In this document: positions 47,484-60,917 of the stretch, one piece after another | Layout of the letters: every line of letters begins with the position of its first letter | How positions within the stretch are numbered: the first letter of the stretch is position 1 | Source: Neolentinus lepideus HHB14362 ss-1 | Lineage: Eukaryota; Basidiomycota; Agaricomycetes; Gloeophyllales; Gloeophyllaceae | Length of the DNA: 64,000 nucleotides | Assembly: GCA_001632425.1 (NCBI GenBank) | Contig: KV425566.1 | Location: 310,001 to 374,000, forward strand | Reading direction: 5' to 3' | Notes under the pieces: generated by a model | Database searches by the model: none | Seen by the model: only the letters and a program-made list of their open reading frames with translations | What the model was told of the DNA's origin: nothing | Position numbers and translations under genes: made by a program

Positions 47484-49412
47484 ATGGAATCCGGGCAAAG
47501 CACTGTTGCTGCTGTACCCACGAAAGAGTGGGTGCTTGAGCCTGAAACAGAGTACAGATTTGAGTTGGATCCCGGCACATCGTTGGCTGTGAAGGTATGT
47601 CCGGACATGCAGTTACAATTCCGCTTCAGGTCTAGTCGCCAACTCTTCGAAATACAATGCGCCGTAGCTCATACGGGGACAAGCAGAAATCTTTGGCACG
47701 GAACTCGTAGACGGCAAAGCCTACGTTTTCGGCCAAGAGTGTAAGGCCGCGGTATTTACCTGGCAGGGATGTACGATAGAGATGAGTCCGATACTATCAT
47801 TGTGTACTCTGCGTTGTGTGGGCTTATAAATGCATCCCTGCACGTTATTGGCCAGCCCTCCACAGAATATGTCTCAGAAGAGACCCCTATGGCTGCCTAT
47901 GCAAACGTGCACACAGCGTTAGAACAAAGGCGTGTCCGTGCGCTGCAAGCAATACGCGGTTCACCTATCTCTGATGACAGTGTACCAGCTGAGCCTCCCC
48001 GAGTACTCGTTCTCGGACCTGCAAATTCTGGCAAGACCACCGTATGCAAGATACTGACCAATTACGCAGTTCGCACAGGACAGGGATGGTCTCCCATCCT
48101 AGTGAATGTCGATCCCAATGAGGTACGTTATAGGGTCCACGGGTCCTTATGTCGTATTAAACAAAGTTGATAGGGAGGATGGGCTGTCCCCGGAGCGATC
48201 TCCGCAGCCTCAGTGAATACACCAATAGTAACATCGTCGACCGCGAACACGCTTGGCTCGGTGGCAACCTCCGCGCCGGTCACGCTTTCCTCCAATGCGC
48301 TCCTACCGCTATTCTACTGGTATGGCCACAAGGAGGCCAAGCGCAACCCCTTGCTCATGGACCGGCTCATCCGCAACCTCGGTCAGAACGTGCAGGACCG
48401 AAATGAGGACCCTGAAGCGGTCTCCTCGGGCTTGATCGTCGACACGCCCGCGGCGTTTGCATCAAGCACTGGCTCGGGGCTCAAGGACGATCAGAGACAG
48501 GTTCTGATCAAGGCATGCGTTGATGCTTTCAACAGTGAGTGCTCGCAGGGTTGCATAGTTCGATTGAGCAGCTCATAAACAATTCGACAGTTAACATTAT
48601 CCTCGTCATTGGGCACGAAAAGCTTACAATCGAGATGCAGCGAATATTCGGCGGTCGCATAAATGTTGTCAAAATTCCAAAATCCGGCGGAGTGCGTTCC
48701 ACGGTCTTCTCGGTGATAAAATTCCATAACATGCCACGAATCATATGCAGGTCGTCGAGCTGGATCATAGCTATCGCGAACGCGTGCACGGCTACCAACT
48801 GCACACCTACATGTACGGTCTACGCATCGAGCCGCCGCTAGGCGTATCTGACGCAACCCTCGGCGGCGAACCCATCACCGACCTCACCCTCGCGCCCTCC
48901 TCCCTCCAAATCTCCTTCGAAGATCTCGCCATCTTCCGAATCGGCGAAGGTCAGCCCTTCCGTCCGCCTTATCCGGAATTTCCAGCCTGACACTGATACA
49001 CCTTCTCTTTGCCCCTTTCTCTCTGGCATTTGGCAGAAGCAATGGCCCCTCAATCGGCGCTCCCCATCGGCGCGACGCGTGCCCTGTCTGAGATGCAGCC
49101 AGTCGCCGTCGACCCCGCCAAAGGCGGCTCGCGTCTCATCAACTCCATCCTCGCGCTCCTCGCCCCGCCCAACCCTGACGAGGCCGAGCGGTACGACGAG
49201 GAGGTCCTCGATCTGACCGTCGTCGGTTTCATCGTCGTGTACGCTTGATTTCCCTCGAATCCTACCCCGACGTTCCTAAGCTGATTGCCTGATTCTTTTA
49301 TAGCACAGCGCTTGACATCCCCAGCCGCAAGATGACGATTCTCTCCCCCAACCAAGGGTCGCTGGCAGGCCGCACGGCTATCGTCGGCTCCTTCGAGTGG
49401 TCGGAGCAGTAG
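47484..49412 (+). CDS. CLP1: mRNA cleavage and polyadenylation factor Clp1 (polynucleotide 5'-hydroxyl kinase family)
   Basis: The first exon is 47484..47594 (MESGQSTVAAVPTKEWVLEP, EYRFELDPGTSLAVK) and the second starts at 47668 (LIRGQAEIFGTELVDG, AAVFTWQGCTIEM). Then come YVSEETPMAAYANVHTALEQ, the Walker A loop VLVLGPANSGKTTVCK, ILVNVDPNE, GWAVPGAISA, LFYWYGHKEAKRNPLLMDRL, GLIVDTPAAF, IFGGRINVVKIPKSGG and a C-terminal domain ending KMTILSPNQGSLAGRTAIVG-SFEWSEQ. The protein joins Pcf11 in cleavage factor IA; the metazoan enzyme also phosphorylates RNA 5' ends. The junction near 47780-47890 could not be fixed: the usual segment before YVSEETPM can be spliced in more than one way, none with ideal sites. 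Confidence 0.93.
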
Positions 49413-49723
49413 CAGAAGAAAGAAGCCCTTGGCATGCGCGGCAAGATCTCAAGGGTCCGAGTTGCGTATTACATGCATCGTACATAAGAAAAGTAATGAT
49501 CGACTTGGCTGTATATACGAGGGTGTATATACGGTACCGGTATCTTGATCCTGTGCAGCTCGCCGTTGCAGATCTAGCCCGGTGATAAATAAGTGTTATG
49601 TCCGGGGTGGCCACCATCACAACGCTTTAGCGTATACGATGATACCGATCTCCGTTGTCGTCGTTCGCATCTAGTTCAAAGCGCCGAATTTTTCGTGTCA
49701 TTGTCGTGCACATCGGAGAGTCA
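49413..49723. other. Convergent 3' region between CLP1 and the NADH dehydrogenase gene
   Basis: 311 bases between two convergent stops. Nothing is recognised beyond the expected 3' untranslated regions. Confidence 0.45.
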
Positions 49724-52021
49724 TCACAGTCGTGACAAATCGCGTCCCCAAACACCCCTACAACCACACCATCAGCCTCGTGTCTATTTCACCACCAAAG
49801 CGCAGCCCCACTCACCGAATAACCCAATCGATCATCAACAACGCCCTCGTCCGCATACTCACCTGCTCGCTCCAATACACGCTCCTCCACGCATACATCG
49901 CCACCAACCCGCCCATAAAGCTGTACTTCCCCAGATCGAACACCGCCGCGTTCCCAATGTACGCCAGACTCCCCAAATGCAGGTACTGGAACGGCTTCGC
50001 CACATCCTCATCCTGCAGTATCGACGCCTTCTCTCCGTGGCGCTCCTGCTGCCGCGCGATCTTAGAGAGCTTCTGCCCGAGGTACTTGCCCTGCTGTGAA
50101 GCGACCTGCGCGGTGGCCGGCAGTGCGGTTATTTTGTTGCCGATCTCCTGCAATAGGACGGTGAGCTCGTTGAGAGTGAGGCTCTCGTCTTTATCGGAGT
50201 CGTATAGCTCAAAGACCTCCCGGATCTGGATAAGCGCGGTCGTCAGTTGCGTACACTTCATACCCTAGCCTACAACCCGCCTTGTCCAAATGCTTCTCCG
50301 TCATCGGCATCTTCTGCTTAATCTTCGTCACTACCCACAGATCATTCAGCCTCCCCTGCCTCTCAGATAACATGAGCAAACACACTCACCCATATCCTCC
50401 CACTCCTCAAAATCAATCTTCCCATCGTTATTCTTGTCGCACTGATCCACAAGCTCCATCAAATATCTCAGCACACTCGTCTCAATGGTTGCACAGTCCC
50501 CAATAGCATACACCTCCCCGATCGGCGCCCCCTTCACGCGTAGATGCGCGTCGACCTCAATAGCCTTCTTATGCACCTGATTAGGGAGTAAGTTGGAGAC
50601 GCGCTGCGTGAAAGGATTCATGGCAATGCCCGTGGACCACAAGACGAAATTGGTGGGGACCTCGAGAGTCTCGAAGCTGCCGTCGGGGTTCTTTTGCGTG
50701 AAGAGCACCTTGTCCGGGTGCACTTCTTTGACGCGCGAGTTTGTGATAAGGTTCACGCCGTCCCTGGAGAACTTTGCTTCCGCGTATTTCCAGATCGCTT
50801 CAGAGTACTACATAGAATCAGTGGGGTTGACGATAGTCTCGGTGGAAAAAATCGAGTGCCTACCGTGTTGAGAATGTGCTCTCGGCTTTGAATGACATGT
50901 ATTGAAACCTGCTGCCGAAGCAATTTGGGGTACTGAACGAAGTACGTCAGTGTACTCCTACCACTGAAATCATGTTTTCCTTACATAGTTCAGCAAGTCC
51001 TCCTGACACAAATCATAGATCTCCGCGGCAGTCTCCACACCGGTCGGACCGCCCCCACACACCACAAAGCTCAGTAACCTCTTCCTCTCTTCGGGTTCAC
51101 AAGTCGGCAAGCTCGCCGCCTCAAAGTTGTCAATGATCCTCCTCCTTATCGAGCGCGCGTCGCTGATAGTCTTCAACTGGAAGCAGTTTTCTAAGCCAGG
51201 GACACCATGCGTAGAGGAAACAGACCCGCAGGCGATGACAAGCTTGTCGTAGGGGAGGTACATGCGGTGGCCATTGGCCTCAATTTCGATCAGCTTGTCG
51301 TGCATCTCTAGGTCGATGGCCTTGGCGTCGAGAAAGTGGCCGTGCAGACGGGCGATAATTTTGCGGAGGGGCTCGACGAGAGAGCGAGGCTGGACGGTGC
51401 CGACAGCCGCGGCTGCGAGGTGTTAGGAATGGACAGGACCAGTGAAGGGAAAACTCACAGGGTAGGAGGGGAGTAAAGGTGGTGTATGTATCTGGGGAGA
51501 TAACGGTTACATGATAATCGCCCGCATGTAGTGATTGCAGAACGGAGACAGCCTGATACCAGTCAGACGGCCACAGAAAGCAGCCTTGATTGATGACTCA
51601 CTCCCCAGCCTCCGCCTACGACTACCAGCTTGGGTTTGCTGGCGATCTTTTGGTACTCTTCGTCCTCGGAATCATCTACGAGTACATTGGCAATTGGGAG
51701 GTTCTTCGGGCCACCTTTCTCAGGATTCAAAGCTAGCGGACTGACAGGCACGCGATCAATGTGCGCATCGCTGTATGTGAACGCGTCGTGCACGAATATC
51801 GCGCCAGTAACAAAGACAAAACCGACTACGGAGGAGAACACGAGGTAGCCGCCCCATTTCGCGACGGTGAGTGTCTTCCTCGTGAGCGATTGTGAGCGGA
51901 AGCCGCCTGAGGGTGTGCTCGATGCAAATCGCAAGTGGTTGAAGCTTGAGCCATTGGGGATACGGTGCGCAGGGTTGAGCGAGCGGACGAGGGTAGTCTG
52001 GAGGTGCTGTCTTGGAGACAT
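49724..52021 (-). CDS. NDE1: External type-II NADH:ubiquinone oxidoreductase with EF hands
   Basis: The minus-strand gene runs from ATG 52021 (first exon 51602..52021) to TGA 49724. An Arg/Ser-rich leader (residues 1-50) and one membrane segment (GGYLVFSSVVGFVFVTGAIF) anchor the protein. FAD-binding KLVVVGGGWGAVSVLQSLHA and NADH-binding FVVCGGGPTGVETAAEIYDL are both intact, and GEVYAIGDCATIE is the usual third motif. Two Ca-binding loops follow, DKNNDGKIDFEEW and DSDKDESLTLNEL. The C-terminal quinone/membrane part has HLGSLAYIGNAAVFDLGKYS. The enzyme oxidises cytosolic NADH on the outer face of the inner mitochondrial membrane without pumping protons; the EF hands imply calcium control. It is divergent from ATP synthase beta. 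Confidence 0.95.
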
Positions 52022-52606
52022 CGATATCCTGAATGCACAGAACAGAAACTAGTTACTGCGACGTGCATTGTGGCTTCGACGGTGACGTCATCCCAGTGAC
52101 TTGCATTCCCGATTGTGGCTCGCCGTGCATATAAACTATTACATACAGAGGTAAATATTGACTGGGTTGGTACATCACTCTGGTCAATTTTTTGTATACA
52201 TATAATAGGCTGCCGGTCGACGTTTCTAACCGCATCTCTTCTTGGTAATAGTTGGTACAGAACACAAATTTCCTCAGGCCTGCAGATGCGGGTGTGGGGA
52301 ACCTGTGGCTCGGTCCATCGGCCGTTTCCCAAGTCTAGAGTTGCGTCTCGAATACAAAGATAACATACGAGTGACACTATTACATTTTGGACCGCCCTGT
52401 GGTCTCTGCATCTCTGTAGTCGACTCGGACATTCCAACGCCCTCAACAACGTGTTAGTATGCCGTCAATGAGCACGACGACTTGTGGGTCGGAACGGTTG
52501 CGGGAGGCGCCGGGTGGGTGGGCGGAGATTGGGCGGAGTGCCAACTGAAAAATAGGCCGAAAGAGTTCGGGTCGACGTCGCATACTCATCACCACAGTCG
52601 TCGACG
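52022..52606. promoter_or_regulatory. Shared upstream region of the NADH dehydrogenase and ATP synthase beta genes
   Basis: 585 bases between the two outward-facing start codons of two respiratory-chain genes. Co-regulation is plausible. No named site is claimed. Confidence 0.5.
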
Positions 52607-54537
<1,931 letters not shown>

Positions 54538-54955
54538 TCGATATGGCCACTGGACGTTATATAGGAGATAAACGCTGTTCACGTGGGACCAAAATGTTAT
54601 AATCTTTACATTTCAATCATTCTACGGATCCTACTTTGAGCGTGTTGATTCTGTCTGATCAGATTGCAACGCGCGAGGGGGAATTGTCGAAAATGCGAAA
54701 GATATACAGGCCATAGGAGTATCTCGCCTCGCGTTGCCGCAGTGCTCCTTGTCTTCACATTCATGGTCTCGTAAGCAGGTCGTCATCTTCCTACTCTTCC
54801 CTACCATGACAATGAGCCTTCTCGCGATTCTCGGATGTAGGGAGTTGGACCTTTGGAAGCATCAGAACGGCCATTAGCTCTGAGATCTGAAGCTTGAAGG
54901 TCCATTTTCTCGACGTGGAATCATGAAAAAGTGAAGCCTTCCCAAGAACATCATA
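54538..54955. other. Region between ATP2 and the tRNA gene
   Basis: 418 bases with the ATP2 3' untranslated region on the left. Nothing else is recognised. Confidence 0.4.
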
Positions 54956-55048
54956 CGACACCGACAGGACTCGAACCTGTGCCCGCAGAGCGGAACAGAT
55001 AATAGAAGAGATTCTAATCTGTCGCCTTAACCACTCGGCCACGGTGTC
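54956..55048 (-). tRNA. tRNA-Ser (anticodon AGA), with a short intron
   Basis: On the minus strand the acceptor stem GACACCG pairs with CGGTGTC. The D arm is GGCCGAGTGGTTAAGGC, and the anticodon stem ACAGA pairs with TCTGT around a loop TTAGAA..A holding AGA. An 11-base insert (TCTCTTCTATT) right after the base following the anticodon is a canonical tRNA intron. A long variable arm (CCGC-TCT-GCGG) marks a class II tRNA, and the T arm is ACAGGTTCGAGTCCTGT. The discriminator base is G, as for serine. The AGA anticodon (read as IGA) decodes UCU/UCC/UCA. Confidence 0.92.
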
Positions 55049-55187
55049 TTGTAGAATTGACCAATACATGTATATATAGTCTATATAGTCTCAGTTTGCT
55101 CCCTATTCACAGCTGTTCTCAATGCGCCGCCCACGGAGCGGGAGCCGATGCATTCTTGGATGAATCTACTACGCAGGATATAGCTAG

Positions 55188-57044
55188 GTGAGAACGATGA
55201 TCCCAACAGTCGAGGAAATCGAGAGCTACTTGGAATCCATCGAAGAGCTCTTCATCTCCTCTACTTCTGCCATCCCAGACTTTCCGAGCGTTCGCGACAC
55301 GCTGCATCGAGTTTGGGCCGATATTGCACGGTTCGGTCCTCCAGGATGGTCGTCCTTCCCGGACATACATCTACCTGGTCTAGGTGACTTCGAGATACCC
55401 CCGCCCCCGCCACCTCCGCCCCCGCCGCCCAAGTCGTCCATCGATTGGCTGTTAGACCATCCGAAGACCACTGCTGGGATTGTAGTCGGGGTTGCAGGCG
55501 CAGGGCTCCTGGTAGGCTATGGATCGTTCGTTGCTCGGACATACCAGCGGAGGAATAAGAGAGTGCAAGTGAGAGGGGCAGATGAGCGACGACAAGTTGT
55601 TGGTTAGTCTGCTTACCAAAATTTACGCAACACGAGGTATGACTGACGTTCATTTGCCTAGTGGTGCTGGGTGGTGACACACCTCTGGGTCTTCCCCTGA
55701 TCGTTGAGCTCGAAAAGCAGGGCTTCATTGTCATTACGAGTGTCGCTGTTCCGGAAGCTGCGGATGAAATAGAAACGAAGTGCCACGGCTACGTGCGCGC
55801 TCTGATTTTTGATCCTTCGGAGGTATGCTGTTTCATTCTACTGCCTGTCTTGTGCGCCAGACTGATGCGTCCCATAGCCTGATAACTTGACCTTCTTCCT
55901 GCGATCGCTGGTGTCTACACTATCTCGTCGTTTCCCAATCACATCAGCCGGTGATCCCTACGCCTCTCCTTTGACCGGTCCATATATTCATGCCGTTATC
56001 TGTCTCTTAACGCTCCCATCCCCCAGTACTCAACCCCTTCCCGCACCTCTTGAGCACGTCTCCCTCCGTGGTTCATATCTATCCTACCTCACCGCGACCC
56101 ACATCACCCCGTTGCAGGTCATCCAGGCACTGTTGCCTATGCTCCGATCGACCCCGGCCAGATCCAGGGACCATATCGCCAACAACAAGGGGAACAAGAG
56201 CATTGTCTTTTGTCTACCGGCTATGGACGCACGAGTCGGGCTTCCGTTCGCGAGCGAGCAGGCCATGAGTGCCGCAGCCACTCTGCGCGCCATCGAAGTC
56301 CTCCGACGGGAGATTCGCGTCGCAGCTTTGTTTGATCCAAGTGAATCCATGAAGAATATCAAGGTCGTCGCAGTGGACGTTGGAGCAATGGCTACGCCCA
56401 GACGTCGTTCTATTGTACCCATGCGAGATATCATGGACTCGATGGACGACTGGACACCCTCAGAGAAGCACACCTACGGCTCTGCTTTCCTTTCTGCCGT
56501 AGAGGAGGGTCAATTAAGGGGTGTCCGTAGGAAACCTACCGATGTTGCTCGCTTCGTGGAGTCATTGGTAGCCGTTGTTAGCGGTGGTCGTAAATCCAGT
56601 ACGACTTTCCTCGGTTTCGACATCGGTCTTGGCAGGATTAGGAACTGGATTCGTGGGGAGAGGTTTGCTGTAGGTGCAGGAGCTGGGACCTATGCCATGG
56701 CCTCATACCTCCCTACTCTGGTCCTCGACGGGTTACTCAACCTTCCGCACTTCCTTATGTCAATCCGGAATGCTCTGGTTCCTGTCCCTCCCCGCATGCC
56801 CTTGCCTAACACTGTGGCGGGTGAATCACCCTACCCACCGCCAGCGCCACCTCAGACAGAGGCACGGACTGCGAGCAATCACTCCGCTCCGAGCAGCGAA
56901 GGGGAGCATCAAGATGGCCACGACAATGACAGCGCGTCTGAGGCTGACGTAGAGAGCAATGCCGATACGGGTGGCGTCAGTGAGAGTTGGGTCAATCTGC
57001 ACGATAGGATGACAGAATCCCATATCGGTGTCAATAGTGCTTGA
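55188..57044 (+). CDS. DUF1776-family protein with a Rossmann-like domain
   Basis: Exons join(55188..55602, 55662..55822, 55878..57044) give 580 residues in phase; the ATG at 55197 is an alternative start. The N-terminal helical part (VEEIESYLESIEELF) is followed by an 11-proline run and a likely membrane segment (TTAGIVVGVAGAGLLVGYGS). The SDR-like part begins VVLGGDTPLGLPLIVELEKQ, with FIVITSVAVPEAADEIE and FDPSEPDNLTFFLRSL. Then come KSIVFCLPAMDARVGLPFAS and SAAATLRAIEVLRREIR. The pattern matches fungal DUF1776 proteins, which look like degenerate short-chain dehydrogenases anchored in a membrane. The usual YxxxK pair is not evident. The function is unknown. The C-terminus is acidic and disordered. 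Confidence 0.88.
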
Positions 57045-57412
57045 TCTTGGTGTACTTGTCTTGGAGAAGGAAATTCTCTATGTATGAATGCAGGGGAGCT
57101 AGTTTGTAGCAGAAATGCCTTGGTGTATGAGAGTGGCTTGTATAATTTCGCAGGTGTAATCGTAGTTGCTTTGGACTGTACTCTGTCTCATATCGTAAAT
57201 TTAGCCGCATTTAACGTAGTATATCACCATTCGCTGGTGGCGCTTTATAGAAGAGTATACGCCTCCCTCATTTAGGCGCGATAGCCTTCATCACATCCGG
57301 TATGGTAAGCCTCGTCTTACGGTACCAAAGACCTCGGACCGCTAAATTGTAACAACCTCTCGCGGCCAAGTACTTTACTAAATACTAGCGGACGTATCAG
57401 AACACAACAGAG
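57045..57412. other. Region between the DUF1776 and cyclic phosphodiesterase genes
   Basis: 368 bases with the 3' end of one gene and the promoter of the next on the same strand. A 63-codon frame (57084..57275) has no motifs. Confidence 0.4.
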
Positions 57413-58042
57413 ATGGGTATGTTTGTTCAGCTCTGTGGAGGTATGGCGACATAGCTAAGCCCAGGCTGTTGAGTAGGTCTTTCGCTATGGCTTGTTCCCG
57501 CGCAGGAAACCTACCACAAGCTGGCACGAATCATGCATGTACACCCCTCTCAGGCGAAGTCACCGTCATCCTACCCACCAATTGATCCTCATGTCACACT
57601 CGCTTCCTTCCCGACTAGAACAGACCTCGGAAGCATTAGAGATGCCATTCCACCCAATCAGCCTAAGGTTCCAGTTACTTTCAAGTCAGTCGACGTAGGC
57701 GAGGTGTATCTCAGATCTGTATATGCTGTCTGCCATTCCAGTCCCGAGCTGCTGGAACTTCACAAAGGAATCCACGAGAGGATCAAATTGGATCCGAAGA
57801 CACCTAGTTTTCCGCACATGTCGTTGTATTACATCGACGATTCCGAGCCAGATGAACGAGCTCGCATTCGCGATGAACTGGTCAGTCAAGAGAAGGTCCA
57901 CACCATTAGCGACGAAGCTGTAGGTTTAGACTCTGGCGACGGCGACTTCTTGACGGGATATGAGGGCGCTGAGATTTGGATTGTAAGTTGCGAGGGTCCC
58001 GTCCCGGAGTGGAAAGTGTTGAAGAAGATTCCACTGGTCTAG
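57413..58042 (+). CDS. CPD1: 2',3'-cyclic-nucleotide 3'-phosphodiesterase (2H phosphoesterase family, Cpd1 type)
   Basis: Exons join(57413..57416, 57477..58042) give 189 residues. The first exon is only four bases (ATGG), followed by a 60-base GTATGT-TAG intron. This restores the family N-terminus MGLSLWLVPAQETYHKLARI, which the long frame alone lacks. Both catalytic H-x-[ST] motifs are present: PHVTLASF (about residue 47) and PHMSLYYIDD (about residue 123). VYAVCHSSPELLELHKGIHE and GYEGAEIWIVSCEGPVPEWK are also typical. The enzyme hydrolyses ADP-ribose 1'',2''-cyclic phosphate, a by-product of tRNA splicing. Starting at the first ATG inside exon 2 would lose about 25 conserved residues. Confidence 0.93.
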
Positions 58043-58461
58043 CATCGCATCCCTACACTGTAAAAACGTAGCAACGGAAGAAGTGTTGAATTAGGATGAA
58101 GAAGTAGATAATACACCTTCACTATATTACAGTCGATGTCGCGGACAGGGAGCATGAGATTACAAGTTGTGCGAACGCCGAGTTCTGAGAAGCTTATGAG
58201 CACAAAAAGATAACAGACAAGATAGAGGCACTAGGATACAGATGGTTGATGGGGTCGACGACGGCGATACCAAATAAAACACTGTTGACAATACAGAACG
58301 ACTTGAGATGAAACGAGGCAAGATCATTGTGTGGCTTGACAGAATGAGAATGGCGAAAAATGCTGGTGTCAAAAATGAAATGCAACGAAAGAGTGACGTG
58401 GTCGGCCAGAACACGAACGCGGAAGCTCTATAGCAATTCGGCATCCTTGGATTCGAGAGCG
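58043..58461. other. Convergent 3' region between CPD1 and the arrestin-like gene
   Basis: 419 bases between convergent stops. Frames on the minus strand (58160..58465) are hydrophobic but have no start context or homology. No gene is called. Confidence 0.4.
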
Positions 58462-60174
58462 TCATCCCCAGGATGCGATGAAAGGTTGTGAGGGTGGTGT
58501 GTAAAGAGGAAGAGGTGTAGAATAGTCAATCTTCCGTTCACCATTGGAATCGTACAGTTGAGAGTATGGCGGCAACGGCGACGCGTCGAGCGGGCATGGC
58601 ATGTTCAATGACAAAGAGGAAGTCGAAGAAGAAGGGGATGAGATGGAAGAGACTGGAGATAGCGGTGGAGTGCAGCATTGCGCCACACGAGGGTCTAGGC
58701 GAACGAAGTCCAGCGGAACGGAAAAACCAACTCGGCCCTCAGCGCGTTTTGGCTCAGTCGTATTTCCGCCGATCAACGCATCCTCTTCGCGTGCGTCGGT
58801 GTCTTCCTCATCCACATCGTACGTGTACGTCAAAGACAGATGAAGTTTATGCCGAACACTGAACAGAGGTCCCTCTTCCGTCTGTCTTAATTTCTTTGGG
58901 CCTGCCCAGTCTTTCGCCTGCACAATCTCGTCGGAGATGCCAAGAGGGACCTGGGCCTGCATATTGAACCATTGATTCGACCGCTCGCCTTCAGTCTCGC
59001 TGTCGGTGAAGACATGGCCATCCCCTGTAAGAACGTAATGGCCGGAATGCTCCTGTGAAAGAATCGAGAAAGATCGGGTAGCGGAAGGGTTTGGGCCCTC
59101 TGTTGCGAATCCAAGATCATGTAGAGTGCACATTGGATGAGGATTTCGCAATGGCATATGTGGAGGCTGCAGAGCCCGCGGGGGCAGTGGAGATCGGGAA
59201 GTATATTCAGAAGATGGCGAGACCCTATAAAGGTACTGTCAGGTTTGTGTACGGTATAACATGTAGGGGAACCAAGACACACCGATATCTCTCTACTTGC
59301 TCGACCTCCACCGTGAAATCGACAAATCGTAGCTTCTTGCGGTCTTCCACAGAAAGGTCTCGAGCTCGTAAGCGAAGGGTGAGAGGAAAAGAGATCTCAT
59401 TGACATCTATGTGGCTCGGAACCGATGCCAACACTTGGATGTTAGATAGGATGCTCTGCGGTATCCACGAAGTGTCTCGCTCTTCTTCTGGAACGTCAGG
59501 CGAGACAGACGCTACAAAGGTAGCGAGAGGGAATAAAGAAGTTGACGAAGAAGCCATGGACGATGTTGGGATGAAACGCTGTATGATGATAGTTTTCTGG
59601 GGCGCTCTAACAACTCTTGCCTTCGAGCGGAACGGAGTGCACAAGGTCGACATTAACCAAGACTTGGTGGGAGATTCGCCGATGTTCGTAAACCTCGCCG
59701 TCGCATGTAGCGAGTAGGATGTTCCTGCAGCGACATTATCCGACAGGTCTCCAAATCGATCGGAGGACGGAAGCCAGCCAGGAACTTGAATATTAAATAC
59801 GGCGTTCCAGACGCAAGGGGTGCCGGAATCCTCCTGTCCTTCATTGTTCAGCTCGATAGGTTCTGCGGGGGCAAGTTCGCGGGTGATGGAGCAGAGCCGC
59901 ATGCCCGAATAACCTGTCTCGACAGTGACGAGCTCTGTTTGTCCCTCGAAGGTGATCGTCAAGGAATGAAGCAGTAGGCGCACGGCCCGGCAACGCTCAA
60001 AAAATGACGATACAGTGGACAAGCTTATAGATACATGTCCTGACAAAGAATATGCGGATCTGCATCGCGTGAAGGCCTGAATGCAGTATGAATTCATGTC
60101 ACTCACGATGGATCAGGATGACCGTAGAACTCTAGCGAATCAGACAGTGGATGGATCTCAAGAGAGACAGACAT
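58462..60174 (-). CDS. Alpha-arrestin-like protein with LPxY motifs
   Basis: Exons complement(58462..59224, 59283..60059, 60107..60174) give 535 residues in phase. The N-terminal arrestin fold reads MSVSLEIHPLSDSLEFYGHP, SLSGHVSISLS, CRAVRLLLHSLTITFEGQTE and VWNAVFNIQVPGWLPSSDRF, followed by SYSLHATARFTN. The C-terminal arrestin half has VEDRKKLRFVDFTVEVEQVE and HDLGFATEG. Near the end are two L-P-x-Y elements, SPLPPYSQL and TPLPLYTPP, which in alpha-arrestins dock the WW domains of Rsp5/NEDD4 ubiquitin ligases. The likely role is ligase adaptor for endocytosis of plasma-membrane transporters; targets are unknown. The first intron (60060..60106) is 47 bases, and its acceptor was chosen by phase. 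Confidence 0.85.
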
Positions 60175-60917
60175 TACTGTCTGTACCGCACTGAAGGGAA
60201 GACGAAGCGAAGAGACTGGGAGGAGTCGATACAAACGAGTAGCGCATCATATACGACTCTTTCCCTAGCAGGAGCACAAAGCTAGGACAAAAGAGAAAGT
60301 AGGACAAAGCCCCACATCGTGTGACGTAAAAATCTGCCTGTTCTCTTCACAGAGAGCGCATGTGGGCCCTGGAACGCTACACGGTCGTACTCTCGGTATG
60401 GTCGTTCTTTTGTGCGACAATCTTTGTTGGGCCTTTTCGGGCACAATAGCTTGCTTCTTACTTGCTGACTAAGCAGCGTCTAAGGTCAAAATAGTGGCGC
60501 TAAGCAATGAATTCGACCAGCAGGGTAAGGCTGCTACCGACGATGTAGCCTCTTCGGACCCACCAGAGCCAGGGTCCTGTTTATCATTACTATCACGGGA
60601 CTCCGGTTTGTTCAGATCTTCGAGGTGTTCGTACACACCATCACCGCATCCCAGCCAGCTCGTTTTACAATTTCAGTCAAACAGCTGCAAGCCGCTATCA
60701 GACCAGGTTACGATCATTCTATCAAGCGCCTGGCAGTTAGTCTTCTTAGTCGTGCGCATCAAGGGTTCACGCTTAATTAATCAGGGCCCCCGGGCGGCCA
60801 ACTAATAACGGAAGCTATAGCAGAGCAGAGATACCACAGACCCGGATAACGTCTTGAAGTGGAGTATGACATGAGTGTAAAATCACCAAAGACAAAAGAT
60901 CGACGACCTAGAGAAGG
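60175..60917. other. Upstream region of the arrestin-like gene with a possible small coding segment
   Basis: 743 bases between two minus-strand genes. On the plus strand a frame ending at TAA 60780 reads LRFVQIFEVFVHTITASQPA, then FTISVKQLQAAIRP and SIKRLAVSLLSRAHQGF, which looks protein-like. A frame from ATG 60494 (MALSNEFDQQGKAATDDVAS) could be its upstream exon, but no splice pair joins them in phase. It may be a small unrecognised gene or a remnant. The left end should hold the arrestin-like gene's promoter. Confidence 0.35.
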
